Shown here in pieces: positions 7,611-15,440 of a stretch of 64,000 nt of DNA (within the stretch, counting starts at the first letter, position 1; each line of letters starts with the position of its first letter). The DNA lies in assembly GCF_037975235.1 (NCBI RefSeq), contig NZ_CP150241.1, positions 5,208,001 to 5,272,000 on the forward strand, given 5' to 3'. A program made the translations under genes and the position numbers. The DNA is from Paenibacillus sp. FSL R5-0341. Its GTDB lineage: Bacteria; Bacillota; Bacilli; Paenibacillales; Paenibacillaceae. The notes below the pieces were generated by a model. It was not told the origin of the DNA. It saw only the letters and a program-made list of their open reading frames with translations, and did no database searches.

Positions 7611-8642
7611 ATGACGGAGGAGCAATCCTACACAACCGAAGAAATATCCAAGCTGCTCAAAATATCGAAACTGACGGTCTATGACCTAATCAAAAAGGGA
7701 GACCTCGTCGCATACCGTGTGGGTAAACAAATGCGAATTGATGCAACTGATCTGGAGGCATATAAACGTCGCTCCAAGCAACTTCAATCCCCAGGTCAAC
7801 GCATCCCGACTCCAGATCAGACCTCGGCAACAGGGACTCAGCTAGGTCTTAGTGATTCTCTGGGAGCTTCAATATCGTCAGCAAACTCCGCCGGTTCTGC
7901 GCCAGCGATATCTGGTCATGGTCTGACAGGTACGCCACGGCATCTGGTGATCACAGGTCAGGATGTCAGTCTGGACATCCTGATGCGCCACATGGAGAAA
8001 CATACTCGGGACATTCGCCCGCTACGTTCGTTCATGGGCAGCCTGGATGGACTTATCTCGATGTATCGCGGTGAGTCTGATCTGGTCAGTACCCATCTGC
8101 TAGACGGAGATACAGGTGAATATAATCTGCCGTATATTCGTAAAATTCTGACGGGACGATCTTATGTTGTGGTGAACCTGCTGTCACGTCCTGCCGGACT
8201 GTATGTACAGCGTGGCAACCCGCAGAACTTGCAGAATTGGACCGACCTGAGCAAGCCTGAACTTCGTCTGGCTAACCGGGAGAAAGGTTCTGGCGCGAGA
8301 GTACTGCTGGATGAGCAACTTCGGCTACATGGAATTCCATCCACAGGTCTGATCGGATATGAAATGGAAGAAACCAGTCACATGGGCGTGGCTGCCAAAG
8401 TCAGTTCAGGTGAAGCTGATGTTGGAGTTGGCATTGAGAAGGCTGCGCGACTTGTGGGACAGGTTGATTTTATCCCGCTCACTCAGGAGCGCTATGATCT
8501 GGTCATGTTGAAGAAGCAAGGTAATGAAGCCTGGATCGAATCGGTCCTGCGAATTCTCCAATCGCCGGAGTTCAGGCAGGAATTGCAATCATTCGAGGGA
8601 TATGATGTGTCACGTACAGGTGAAATTTTGTACGAAGCATAA
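7611..8642 (+). CDS. HTH (excisionase-type) fused to PBP-like domain, likely mod regulator
   Basis: A 343-residue regulator. Residues about 5-58 form an excisionase/MerR-like helix-turn-helix (TTEEISKLLKISKLTVYDLIKKG, AYRVGKQMRI). A low-complexity linker follows, and residues about 110-335 are a periplasmic-binding-protein-like domain (LVITGQDVSLDILMRHM, LYVQRGNPQNLQNW, REKGSGARVLLDEQL, GEADVGVGIEKAA). Such fusions are annotated as molybdenum-dependent regulators in many bacteria. The start at 7611 follows GAAGGAGG. It is divergent from modAB and separated by the palindromic region, which supports direct control of mod and itself. Ligand identity is inferred. Confidence 0.85.
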   Translation: MTEEQSYTTEEISKLLKISKLTVYDLIKKGDLVAYRVGKQMRIDATDLEAYKRRSKQLQSPGQRIPTPDQTSATGTQLGLSDSLGASISSANSAGSAPAISGHGLTGTPRHLVITGQDVSLDILMRHMEKHTRDIRPLRSFMGSLDGLISMYRGESDLVSTHLLDGDTGEYNLPYIRKILTGRSYVVVNLLSRPAGLYVQRGNPQNLQNWTDLSKPELRLANREKGSGARVLLDEQLRLHGIPSTGLIGYEMEETSHMGVAAKVSSGEADVGVGIEKAARLVGQVDFIPLTQERYDLVMLKKQGNEAWIESVLRILQSPEFRQELQSFEGYDVSRTGEILYEA

Positions 8643-8719
8643 TTATGTACAATACAGTCCATGACAGAAAAAGGACCGCCCATGCTAAACGCATGTTAAA
8701 CATCACATCATGCATATAC

Positions 8720-8751
8720 AAAACGCCTTGCAATGGCTGCAAGGCGTTTTT
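8720..8751 (+). terminator. Terminator after HTH-PBP regulator
   Basis: AAACGCCTTGCA pairs with TGCAAGGCGTTT across a short loop and ends in TTTTT. It lies about 80 bp after the regulator stop and also serves as the boundary with the convergent GH42 gene. Confidence 0.85.
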
Positions 8752-8797
8752 GGTGTTTCTTTCTATATATAACGCATGATATGGATGAATGGATTCC

Positions 8798-10870
8798 TTA
8801 TTGCGGCAAATCGATCTCAAAGATGAATACACCATACGCGGACATGTTGATTTCATTCTGCATTGTTGTACCCGATAGTAACTCTTTTGCTTCTTTCTTA
8901 AGCTTGATAGCCACTTGTTGATCCGAGTAGTTGAGTAAAAATACATAAGCTTTGTCCTCACCAGAACGGATACCAAGTTCAACCTCAGTCGGTACCTCAA
9001 CCAGGTCATCCACAGGTGACGATAGCCCTATTTCATCTAGAATAGCATCTACGACCGGTTCATTGTAAGCCGCTCCGTAATACCATACCTGCCCCTGACC
9101 TACCGCACGTTTGGTCAATGCAGGGCTACCTGCATAGTATTCAGATGCATACTCGGCCATGACCTGCACCTCGGGATGCTCCACGTGAAGAACTTCGTTA
9201 AATCCGGCCGTTGACGTTCCCTCCTGAAGTCGCTCACTCGCCCCACTCCATTCCAGTTTGGCTGCTGGAACGGTTCCTTTGATTAAGGTAAAGTCCTCTA
9301 CAGTTACACCACACAACTCAGCGACAGCCCCAGGGAACGGTCTCATGTAACAATGCCCCTTAAGATCCTTATATCCGGTGCGAGCACCGAAAAACAGAGT
9401 GCCTCCTTGACTGACATAGGCTTGCAGAAGTTCTGCTGTCTCGTCTGTCATGATGGCCGGGTGAGCATAGATGATCACCTTATATTCGGATAGCTCCTCC
9501 AGTGTTGTCGTTGGTTGCAGTGTAACCATGTCCGTCGGAATATGACGATACTGAAGCTGCTTATACCAGGAACGTACGCTCTGTTGCTGAAGCGGACCGT
9601 GCCACTCGTCCAACTCACCATCCCAGATATTATCGTAGTCCTGCAGGATCGCAACATCAGCTTGATATGTAGTGCCCGCAATAACGCGCCCGATCTTGGC
9701 AAACTCTTCACCCACTTGTGCAACCTCGCGTACCCTTCTGTTGGGCTGATTATGGTAATCATTGATGCCATGCCAGTACATCTCGGTTCCGAACGTTGCC
9801 GTCCGCCAGCGGAAATATACGAGCAAATCTGTTCCATGAAGAACGGATTGATATGACCATAATCGGATCTGTCCCGGTCTTGGCGTACCCATGCCGATAC
9901 TATCGACCCAGCCTCCTGGTCCAGACTGCTGTTCCATGACGCAAAAGTTCGGTGACATGTTGCGGACGTTGGACAGTTTCATGCTCCATGCCCGGTCTTT
10001 CAATGAATTGTCGTCTGTCCCTGGGAAGATCGTAGCAAACTGCGGATACGAATCATAAGAGAAGAAATCCAATAGCTCCTCTGTCATTTCATGATTATCC
10101 AAGTGTCCAAACGTACCGTTCGTTGTGATCCAACGTTCCGGGTCCAGTTCCCGAATGATATCCACTTGGAGCTTGGCAAATGAAATGGTATTAGCTGAGA
10201 TGAATCTCTTTTCATCTAATGCCAGGTGAGGATTTGGCGATTGGCTGACCATATTTCGGGTAAGGTGAACTTGCTCCCAGTCAGTATAGGTCTGACTCCA
10301 GAAAACGGTTCCCCATGCCTGGTTCAGATTCTCCAACGATTCGTAACGATTCTTAAGCCATTCACGGAAGGCGACATGGTCAGCCTCAGCATAGAAAACA
10401 TCCATATGACAATTGAATTCGTTATCGATCTGCCATCCAATAAGCGCCGGATGATCTTTATAGGTAATCACCATATTGCGCACAATTTTCTCACATTGCT
10501 GTCTGTAGATTGGGCTGCTGTAGTTGGTATGGCGTCGCATGCCGTGTTGATACAATACCCCGTCCTTATTCGCGTTTAAGACTTCAGGATATTTCGAGGT
10601 TAACCACGCTGGTGGTGTTGCAGTCGGTGTTCCCAAAATAACGCTCAAGCCGTATTGATGTGCCAGATCCAATGCCTTCTGGAAAAAACTAAAATCAAAC
10701 TGACCTTCTTCCGGTTCAAAGATGGACCATGCAAATTCAGCCATCCGAATAACTGTGATATTCATCTCTTTCATTCTACGGAAATCGTCCTCCCACAACT
10801 GTTCCGACCAGTGCTCAGGGTAATAACAGACCCCCATTTTTAATTCATCCAATTGGATTGATTTTGCCAC
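8798..10870 (-). CDS. GH42 beta-galactosidase
   Basis: A cytoplasmic glycoside hydrolase family 42 beta-galactosidase of about 690 residues. The TIM-barrel domain opens with MGVCYYPEHW and contains TPTATPPAWL. The predicted acid/base Glu151 sits in WQIDNEF and the nucleophile Glu313 in VMEQQSGPGGW. The trimerisation and C-terminal beta domains follow (ILQDYDNIWD, GTLFFGARTG, DLVEVPTEVELGIR). The chosen start is the GTG at 10870, ten bases after AAGGGGG; the longer frame to 10924 lacks an RBS. No signal peptide is present, so the substrate is probably a small imported galactoside. A divergent AraC regulator lies next door. Confidence 0.93.
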   Translation of the reverse strand: MAKSIQLDELKMGVCYYPEHWSEQLWEDDFRRMKEMNITVIRMAEFAWSIFEPEEGQFDFSFFQKALDLAHQYGLSVILGTPTATPPAWLTSKYPEVLNANKDGVLYQHGMRRHTNYSSPIYRQQCEKIVRNMVITYKDHPALIGWQIDNEFNCHMDVFYAEADHVAFREWLKNRYESLENLNQAWGTVFWSQTYTDWEQVHLTRNMVSQSPNPHLALDEKRFISANTISFAKLQVDIIRELDPERWITTNGTFGHLDNHEMTEELLDFFSYDSYPQFATIFPGTDDNSLKDRAWSMKLSNVRNMSPNFCVMEQQSGPGGWVDSIGMGTPRPGQIRLWSYQSVLHGTDLLVYFRWRTATFGTEMYWHGINDYHNQPNRRVREVAQVGEEFAKIGRVIAGTTYQADVAILQDYDNIWDGELDEWHGPLQQQSVRSWYKQLQYRHIPTDMVTLQPTTTLEELSEYKVIIYAHPAIMTDETAELLQAYVSQGGTLFFGARTGYKDLKGHCYMRPFPGAVAELCGVTVEDFTLIKGTVPAAKLEWSGASERLQEGTSTAGFNEVLHVEHPEVQVMAEYASEYYAGSPALTKRAVGQGQVWYYGAAYNEPVVDAILDEIGLSSPVDDLVEVPTEVELGIRSGEDKAYVFLLNYSDQQVAIKLKKEAKELLSGTTMQNEINMSAYGVFIFEIDLPQ

Positions 10871-11051
10871 CTTTAATTGCCCCCTTAACCTGCCATATTG
10901 CCTCCATTCTATTGGAACCTTCACAGATAATAAATGACAAGATTATGCGACTTATAATAAAATATTGTCATTGCTGAATATTCAAATAACAGTGGGCTGA
11001 ATCTATTTCAGTTCACTACATAAAAATATTGCGTTTAAATGGAGGATGCAC

Positions 11052-11903
11052 GTGAAAGAACACATCTTTCTCCCCAAACCGGTTTTCCCCAGATATGTAT
11101 GTTTTCCCGATTTTATTGGAGGGTACAGTGACTTTCCGAAACATCATGTGAATCGGGAATATCGAACCAAAGATATCAACTTGGATCATTGCTATAATCT
11201 GCACCTTGTACTTGAAGGTAAAGGATTCCTGGACACAGGAACCGCTTGTTACGAGTTAACACGTGGGCAGGGATTCCTCTATGGTCCCGGTCTTAGACAA
11301 ACGTACTATTCAGATTCGGATGATCCTTGGAGTATTCGTTGGATTCACTTCTACGGCGTTCGTCTCGAAGAACTGTTAAATGGAAAAGGCGTTGACGAGC
11401 CCTGGCTGTTTCAATGTTCCAACTTCCCGGTGGTTACCTCGTTAATGGACAAATTACTGGAGCTAGGAAGAGGCTATCAAGTGGAGGACGAGCACAGTAC
11501 GGCAGCAACTCTATATGAACTTCTGACCCGATTGCAATCCGCAGCGAGCCAAATCAATGTTTCCTTAAATCACACTTCCGAGCGAATTCGTGAAGCAGGG
11601 AATTATATTCGTTCCCATAGTAACGAGCACATTACATTAGACCACGCTGCCGGGATTGCCGGATACAGTACAACATACTTTAGCCGAAAGTTCAGTCAGA
11701 CGTTTGGCATCTCCTTCCCGGAATTCCTGATGGAATCCAGGCTATTACATGCGAAACAGCTGCTCGCAACAACCAACCTTTCTATTAAACAAATTACACT
11801 GGAAACGGGATTTTCACAGTCAAGCTACTTCATCCGATGTTTTAAAACCCAGGAAAATGTAACGCCTATGCAATTTCGAATGATGCACAATCATTCGTTA
11901 TAG
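11052..11903 (+). CDS. AraC-family regulator of the GH42 gene
   Basis: A 283-residue activator. The N-terminal cupin sensor (residues about 30-100: LHLVLEGKGFLDT, GQGFLYGPG) is followed by two C-terminal HTH motifs (ITLDHAAGIAGYSTTYFSRKFSQTFG and LSIKQITLETGFSQSSYFIRCFK). The start is taken as the GTG at 11052 because GGAGG at 11041-11045 is too close to the ATG at 11046. It diverges from the beta-galactosidase gene with about 180 bp between, the usual arrangement for a sugar-responsive activator and its target. Confidence 0.88.
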   Translation: MKEHIFLPKPVFPRYVCFPDFIGGYSDFPKHHVNREYRTKDINLDHCYNLHLVLEGKGFLDTGTACYELTRGQGFLYGPGLRQTYYSDSDDPWSIRWIHFYGVRLEELLNGKGVDEPWLFQCSNFPVVTSLMDKLLELGRGYQVEDEHSTAATLYELLTRLQSAASQINVSLNHTSERIREAGNYIRSHSNEHITLDHAAGIAGYSTTYFSRKFSQTFGISFPEFLMESRLLHAKQLLATTNLSIKQITLETGFSQSSYFIRCFKTQENVTPMQFRMMHNHSL

Positions 11904-11935
11904 GTACGGTACGTATTTCGTGATCATGCTGACGC

Positions 11936-11975
11936 AAAAAGAAGACTCTGCATATAACATGCAGAGTCTTCTTCG
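11936..11975. terminator. Terminator between AraC regulator and convergent HTH gene
   Basis: GAAGACTCTGCAT pairs with ATGCAGAGTCTTC across a five-base loop, with A-runs and T-rich flanks. It serves both converging genes. Confidence 0.85.
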
Positions 11976-11983
11976 TTCATTTT

Positions 11984-12217
11984 TCATAAATGCTCGTTCG
12001 TTTCTTCATCCTCATCAGCCTTATATTCTAATATATCTCCAGGCTGACAATCCAGTGCTTTACAGATGGCATCCAGAGTGGATAATCGGATCGCTTTCGC
12101 TTTTCCTGTTTTTAATATGGAAATATTAGCGATCGTGATCTCAACTCTCTCAGCAAGTTCGGTGACCGTCATTTTCCGCTTTGCCAACATCACATCAATA
12201 TTGATTACAATGGCCAT
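11984..12217 (-). CDS. Small Cro/CI-type regulator (YozG-like)
   Basis: A 77-residue helix-turn-helix protein: MLAKRKMTVTELAERVEITIANISILKTGKAKAIRLSTLDAICKAL is a complete Cro/CI fold, followed by the typical CQPGDILEY ending and an acidic tail. Proteins of this type are usually paired with DUF2975 membrane proteins, as here (10 bp gap, same strand), and repress their own operon. A 30-bp inverted repeat upstream of the pair (12754-12783) is a good candidate for its operator. Confidence 0.88.
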   Translation of the reverse strand: MAIVINIDVMLAKRKMTVTELAERVEITIANISILKTGKAKAIRLSTLDAICKALDCQPGDILEYKADEDEETNEHL

Positions 12218-12226
12218 ATATTCACC

Positions 12227-12712
12227 TCAGACCACTAGGTCATTTTCTGATTTAATATCAATCGCTTCCTGCAACAATCTTTGGAGCACCGCGGAAAATA
12301 CGGCAATAACCAATGAAGCAAAAATAGGAACCATTCCCATAAGGATGAGGCCCGGGGCATCATCTTTCTCTGCTACAACATAAACAAATGGCAACATCAC
12401 AAAATAGAGACTACTGATTACAATAGCACAATATTTTATTGTTTTTAAGGATCTCACTGATATTAGAGAGAACGCTTCATTTTTGTCGATGTAGCTCAAC
12501 AGACGGAATGCCTGGTACAGTGCAACGATAAACGGAATAACTGACACATACATCATAATCACTATGGGGTATAGTGCACCTGCATAATTCGGATTCACCG
12601 GGTTGTTCGCTAACCAAGGTATGCCGAATATACATAAGGCAAGAATGGGAACACCAATAAGCAACACAGCCAATTTTAAAAAGATGGTTGTACCTCGCTT
12701 CACAAAAAGCAC
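12227..12712 (-). CDS. DUF2975 membrane protein
   Basis: A 161-residue integral membrane protein with four hydrophobic segments (LKLAVLLIGVPILALCIFGI, ALYPIVIMMYVSVIPFIVAL, IKYCAIVISSLYFVMLPFVYV, LILMGMVPIFASLVIAVFSAV). The arrangement and the paired downstream HTH gene match the DUF2975 family (YoaS-like). Function is unknown; such pairs may sense a membrane signal. It is the first gene of the pair and ends in a short charged cytoplasmic tail. Confidence 0.85.
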   Translation of the reverse strand: MLFVKRGTTIFLKLAVLLIGVPILALCIFGIPWLANNPVNPNYAGALYPIVIMMYVSVIPFIVALYQAFRLLSYIDKNEAFSLISVRSLKTIKYCAIVISSLYFVMLPFVYVVAEKDDAPGLILMGMVPIFASLVIAVFSAVLQRLLQEAIDIKSENDLVV

Positions 12713-12753
12713 CTCGCTTGTTTTAAGTGATATGAATTTATCACAGTATTTAT

Positions 12754-12783
12754 TGTTTTACAATAAATTTTTATTGTAAAACA
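12754..12783. promoter_or_regulatory. 30-bp near-perfect inverted repeat upstream of the DUF2975/HTH pair
   Basis: TGTTTTACAATAAA and its exact reverse complement TTTATTGTAAAACA are separated by two bases. The repeat lies about 40 bp upstream of the DUF2975 start. The length, symmetry and position suit a dimeric Cro-like repressor; binding by the downstream regulator is inferred. Confidence 0.6.
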
Positions 12784-12862
12784 GATTTTATTTATTCTTT
12801 TGCCCGTTAAGGAAGGAAGATCAAAAGATCGCATCTCTCTTTGCTTCAGTGATTCTTGGACA

Positions 12863-12910
12863 CAAAAAAAGCCCGATGCTAGCCACTGATGTCGCTAGCT
12901 CGAACTCGGT
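12863..12910 (-). terminator. Terminator after DUF3024 gene
   Basis: On the minus strand CCGA and GCTAGC pair with GCTAGC and TCGG and are followed by TTTTTTT. It lies about 70 bp beyond the stop at 12982. Confidence 0.6.
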
Positions 12911-12981
12911 TGCATATACGCCATATTTGTCTGAATTAACATTAATTTTAACAAATGAAATATTCTCTTATCCGATCTCTC

Positions 12982-13317
12982 TCACGTACGCCAGAACAGT
13001 CCAGCCTCATCCCGTTCCACCTGCTCGAGTACATCCTCAAAATCGGAACAAGGTGCAATTACATCTACCGGATTCCAGCTGCTCTGTTCATCTCTGGCAT
13101 ACACCTTCCACTGGTTATCTTCCCAGTAAAATCGGGCAATGTGCATCTTGTCCCATTGATACCGCTCCTCCGCAGGTCTTTCTTCAGTCAGGATCAATTC
13201 ATTGTCATTCATCACATATGTCAACTTCACCATCGTACGCAGTGGCACAGGTACCTTCTCGTGAATATAGCCGTTCATTACGGACTGAATTCTTCTTAGT
13301 GTAAACAAGTCCAGCAT
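12982..13317 (-). CDS. DUF3024 family protein
   Basis: A 111-residue protein resembling DUF3024: FTLRRIQSVMNGYIHEKVPVPLR, VKLTYVMNDNELILTEERP, and KMHIARFYWEDNQWKVYARD. The family has no assigned biochemical role. The start at 13317 was chosen because GAAAGGATG precedes it at a good distance; the longer frame to 13398 adds an unlikely basic leader. It sits alone on the minus strand between the HTH/DUF2975 pair and rpsN, with its own terminator. Confidence 0.78.
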   Translation of the reverse strand: MLDLFTLRRIQSVMNGYIHEKVPVPLRTMVKLTYVMNDNELILTEERPAEERYQWDKMHIARFYWEDNQWKVYARDEQSSWNPVDVIAPCSDFEDVLEQVERDEAGLFWRT

Positions 13318-13430
13318 GGTGATGCACATCCTTTCAGCAAAAAAACGCCCTGTTCTACGCACCGCATGTAGCTTCCAACAAGTGGTGCCCTTCCTCATGC
13401 AAAAGTGGTCAGCTACACCCCTTGATCATT

Positions 13431-13700
13431 TTACCAGCTGGATTTCGTTACCCCAGGAATCTGTCCTTGATGAGCCAGTTCTCTGAACTTAATTCGAGAT
13501 ACCTTGAACTTGCGTAGATAACCCCGCGGCCGACCTGTTACCTCACAACGGTTCTTCAAACGAGTCGGAGATGCATTCCTCGGCAATTTCTGCAAGGCTT
13601 CGTAATCCCCTTTTTCCTTCAGTTCCCGGCGCAGGTCCGCATATTTTGCCACGATTGCCTGACGTTGCTTCTCACGTACCACTTTTGATTTTTTAGCCAT
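13431..13700 (-). CDS. rpsN: 30S ribosomal protein S14, zinc-independent paralogue
   Basis: An 89-residue S14 (MAKKSKVVREKQRQAIVAKY ... RLKNRCEVTGRPRGYLRKF ... REL). It lacks the two CxxC pairs of the zinc-ribbon S14 and has the longer N-terminal part typical of the zinc-free form. In B. subtilis the zinc-free paralogue (RpsNB) replaces the zinc form when Zur derepresses it. Here it lies 52 bp downstream of a COG0523 GTPase under a Zur-type box, so the same zinc-sparing swap is expected. The start follows AAGGAG. An ORF extending to 13862 is only upstream read-through. Confidence 0.92.
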   Translation of the reverse strand: MAKKSKVVREKQRQAIVAKYADLRRELKEKGDYEALQKLPRNASPTRLKNRCEVTGRPRGYLRKFKVSRIKFRELAHQGQIPGVTKSSW

Positions 13701-13752
13701 GAATGACAGCTCCTTATCGATTGAATTTATATTTAGAACATTATCTTCCGAG

Positions 13753-14949
13753 TTATACGGCTTCCACAGGCCATGGCAGTGGATTGTCGAAATGGCCCCA
13801 GTCGGCCAGCATTTCTTCATCACTGAGCAGGCACTGGTCCAGCTCATCTTCAATGCTTGCACGCTCCATTTCGATCCCGATCATGACAAGCTCCGTCTGA
13901 CGATCTCCCCACTGGGCATCCCATTTCTCCAGAACATCCGGCTCGTTACGCAAAATTTCTTCCTTGTCCGCTTCCGGCAACGCCGCGACCCAATGTCCCG
14001 CAGGACCGAACTGAATGGATGGCCCTGCCTGGCTGAGGCTTGCAGCAACATCCCCTTCGGCCGCGAGCCATACCAAACCTTTGGCACGTACCACTTCTTC
14101 CGGCCAGTAACTCATGAATTCAGCCAGACGGGAAGGATGGAACGGCTTTCTGCGGCGATATACAAAGGAACCAATGCCATATTCCTCGGTTTCCGGTGTA
14201 TGCGACTCCTTCTCCAATTCCTGAATCCATCCGGCGGACATGCTCACCTTCTCAAAATCAAAGCGGCCTGTATTCAGAATCTCAGACGGATTCACCTGTC
14301 CATTCTCAGTCCGAATGATCTTGGCATTAGGCTGTAGCTTGCGAATAATGCCTTCGAGCTTGTTCAGCTCGGTGTCATCAACCAGATCACATTTGTTCAG
14401 CAGCAGCACATCACAGGTTTCGATCTGATCAATCAACAAGTCTACGACATCACGGGTGTCCTCATCTCCGGTCGCTTGGTTACGGTCCAGAAGACTCTGC
14501 CCTGATCCAAAATCATGCCAGAATCGATTAGCATCCACCACCGTTACCAGACAATCCAATCGAGCCAGGCGAGTCAAATCAATACCCGACTCCTCATCGG
14601 CGTATGTAAAGGTCTGTGCAACGGGAACAGGTTCACTGATCCCGGTGGACTCGATCAAAATATAATCATACTTGCCTTCGTTCACCAGCTTCTCAATCTC
14701 CTGCATCAGATCATCTCGCAAGGTGCAGCAGATACAGCCATTGGACAATTCCACCAGCTTCTCTTCAGTTCGAGACAAGGTTGCCTCCCCCTTGACCAGC
14801 GCAGCATCAATGTTGACCTCACTCATGTCGTTGACGATCACAGCAACCTTAAGCCCTTGTCTGTTGTTCAACACGTGATTCAAAACCGTCGTTTTCCCTG
14901 AACCGAGGTAACCACTCAGTACGGTTACCGGAACTTGCTTTTGTGTCAT
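13753..14949 (-). CDS. COG0523 GTPase, zinc metallochaperone (YciC/ZagA-like)
   Basis: A 398-residue P-loop GTPase of the COG0523 family. The P-loop is GYLGSGKTT (13-21), the metal-binding CICC lies at 72-75, and NKCDL supplies the guanine-specificity motif. A C-terminal CobW domain follows (FDFEKVSMSAGWIQEL, FHPSRLAEFMSYWPEEVVRAKG). In B. subtilis the relative YciC/ZagA is induced by zinc starvation and delivers zinc to the folate enzyme FolE. Its promoter here (15024-15052) is followed by a Zur-type operator, and the next gene is zinc-free S14. The function as a zinc chaperone rests on that context. Confidence 0.92.
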   Translation of the reverse strand: MTQKQVPVTVLSGYLGSGKTTVLNHVLNNRQGLKVAVIVNDMSEVNIDAALVKGEATLSRTEEKLVELSNGCICCTLRDDLMQEIEKLVNEGKYDYILIESTGISEPVPVAQTFTYADEESGIDLTRLARLDCLVTVVDANRFWHDFGSGQSLLDRNQATGDEDTRDVVDLLIDQIETCDVLLLNKCDLVDDTELNKLEGIIRKLQPNAKIIRTENGQVNPSEILNTGRFDFEKVSMSAGWIQELEKESHTPETEEYGIGSFVYRRRKPFHPSRLAEFMSYWPEEVVRAKGLVWLAAEGDVAASLSQAGPSIQFGPAGHWVAALPEADKEEILRNEPDVLEKWDAQWGDRQTELVMIGIEMERASIEDELDQCLLSDEEMLADWGHFDNPLPWPVEAV

Positions 14950-14992
14950 AGATCTCGACTCCTTATATGTGCAGTCTGTGTAATCCAGACTT

Positions 14993-15013
14993 TAATAGTA
15001 ATTATTACGATTA
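14993..15013. promoter_or_regulatory. Zur box upstream of COG0523 GTPase gene
   Basis: The 21-bp element has the core AGTAATTATTACGA, close to the Bacillus Zur consensus TCGTAATnATTACGA. It is identical over all 21 bases to the element at 26467-26487 in front of cntK. It lies just downstream of the -10 hexamer, where bound Zur would block initiation. Confidence 0.85.
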
Positions 15014-15023
15014 ACAACAATGA

Positions 15024-15052
15024 CTATAATCCTGTTAGACGGTCGTTGTCAA
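15024..15052 (-). promoter_or_regulatory. SigA-type promoter of COG0523 GTPase gene
   Basis: On the minus strand TTGACA, a 17-base spacer and TTATAG lead directly into the Zur box. The perfect -35 and correct spacing make this the likely start of the zinc-sparing transcript. Confidence 0.75.
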
Positions 15053-15159
15053 ACTATTTTTGATTCAACCTGCAAAAAAAACAAAAAAAGGCTGATGACC
15101 GACCCTTACACTTTCGCATCCTGAGGATACGTTTTGGCAAAAAGTGAGTCATAAACCTC

Positions 15160-15440
15160 CTCTGTAAATGTTCGCATTACATGCGGGATAGGCTAGACGA
15201 AACGGAGAGGACAGAAAGAACCTGAAGAAGCGGAGCTACAAGCTTTCTGCAGGAAAGCTACTTCGAAAGCATACACTTCGCCTACAAGCTTTCTGCAGGA
15301 AAGCTACATCGGAAGCATACGCCATCCCCGGATTTAACCTTTATAAAAAGGTATCAAAAAAATCTGGGGATAACAGCGATCGGAAGGTTGTTCTGTCATC
15401 GGAGTGATCCGTGTAAATGTTCTTTAGTTCAATTTATATA
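15160..15440. repeat. Palindromic intergenic element, copy A1 (enlarged, reverse orientation)
   Basis: The reverse complement of this stretch begins ATATAAATTGAACTAAAG and continues through TTTACAC, CTCCGATGACAGAAC, a TTATCCCC/GGGGAT hairpin, an AGCTTTC/GAAAGCT hairpin, and CTTCTTCAGGTTCTTTCTG. The hairpin unit with AGCTTTCCTGCAGAAAGCT occurs twice, so this copy is longer than the others. Its far end has lost the usual TTAGTTCAA terminus. The stop codon of the adjacent MFS gene (15434-15436) lies inside the terminal repeat. It occupies most of the 480-bp gap. Confidence 0.8.
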
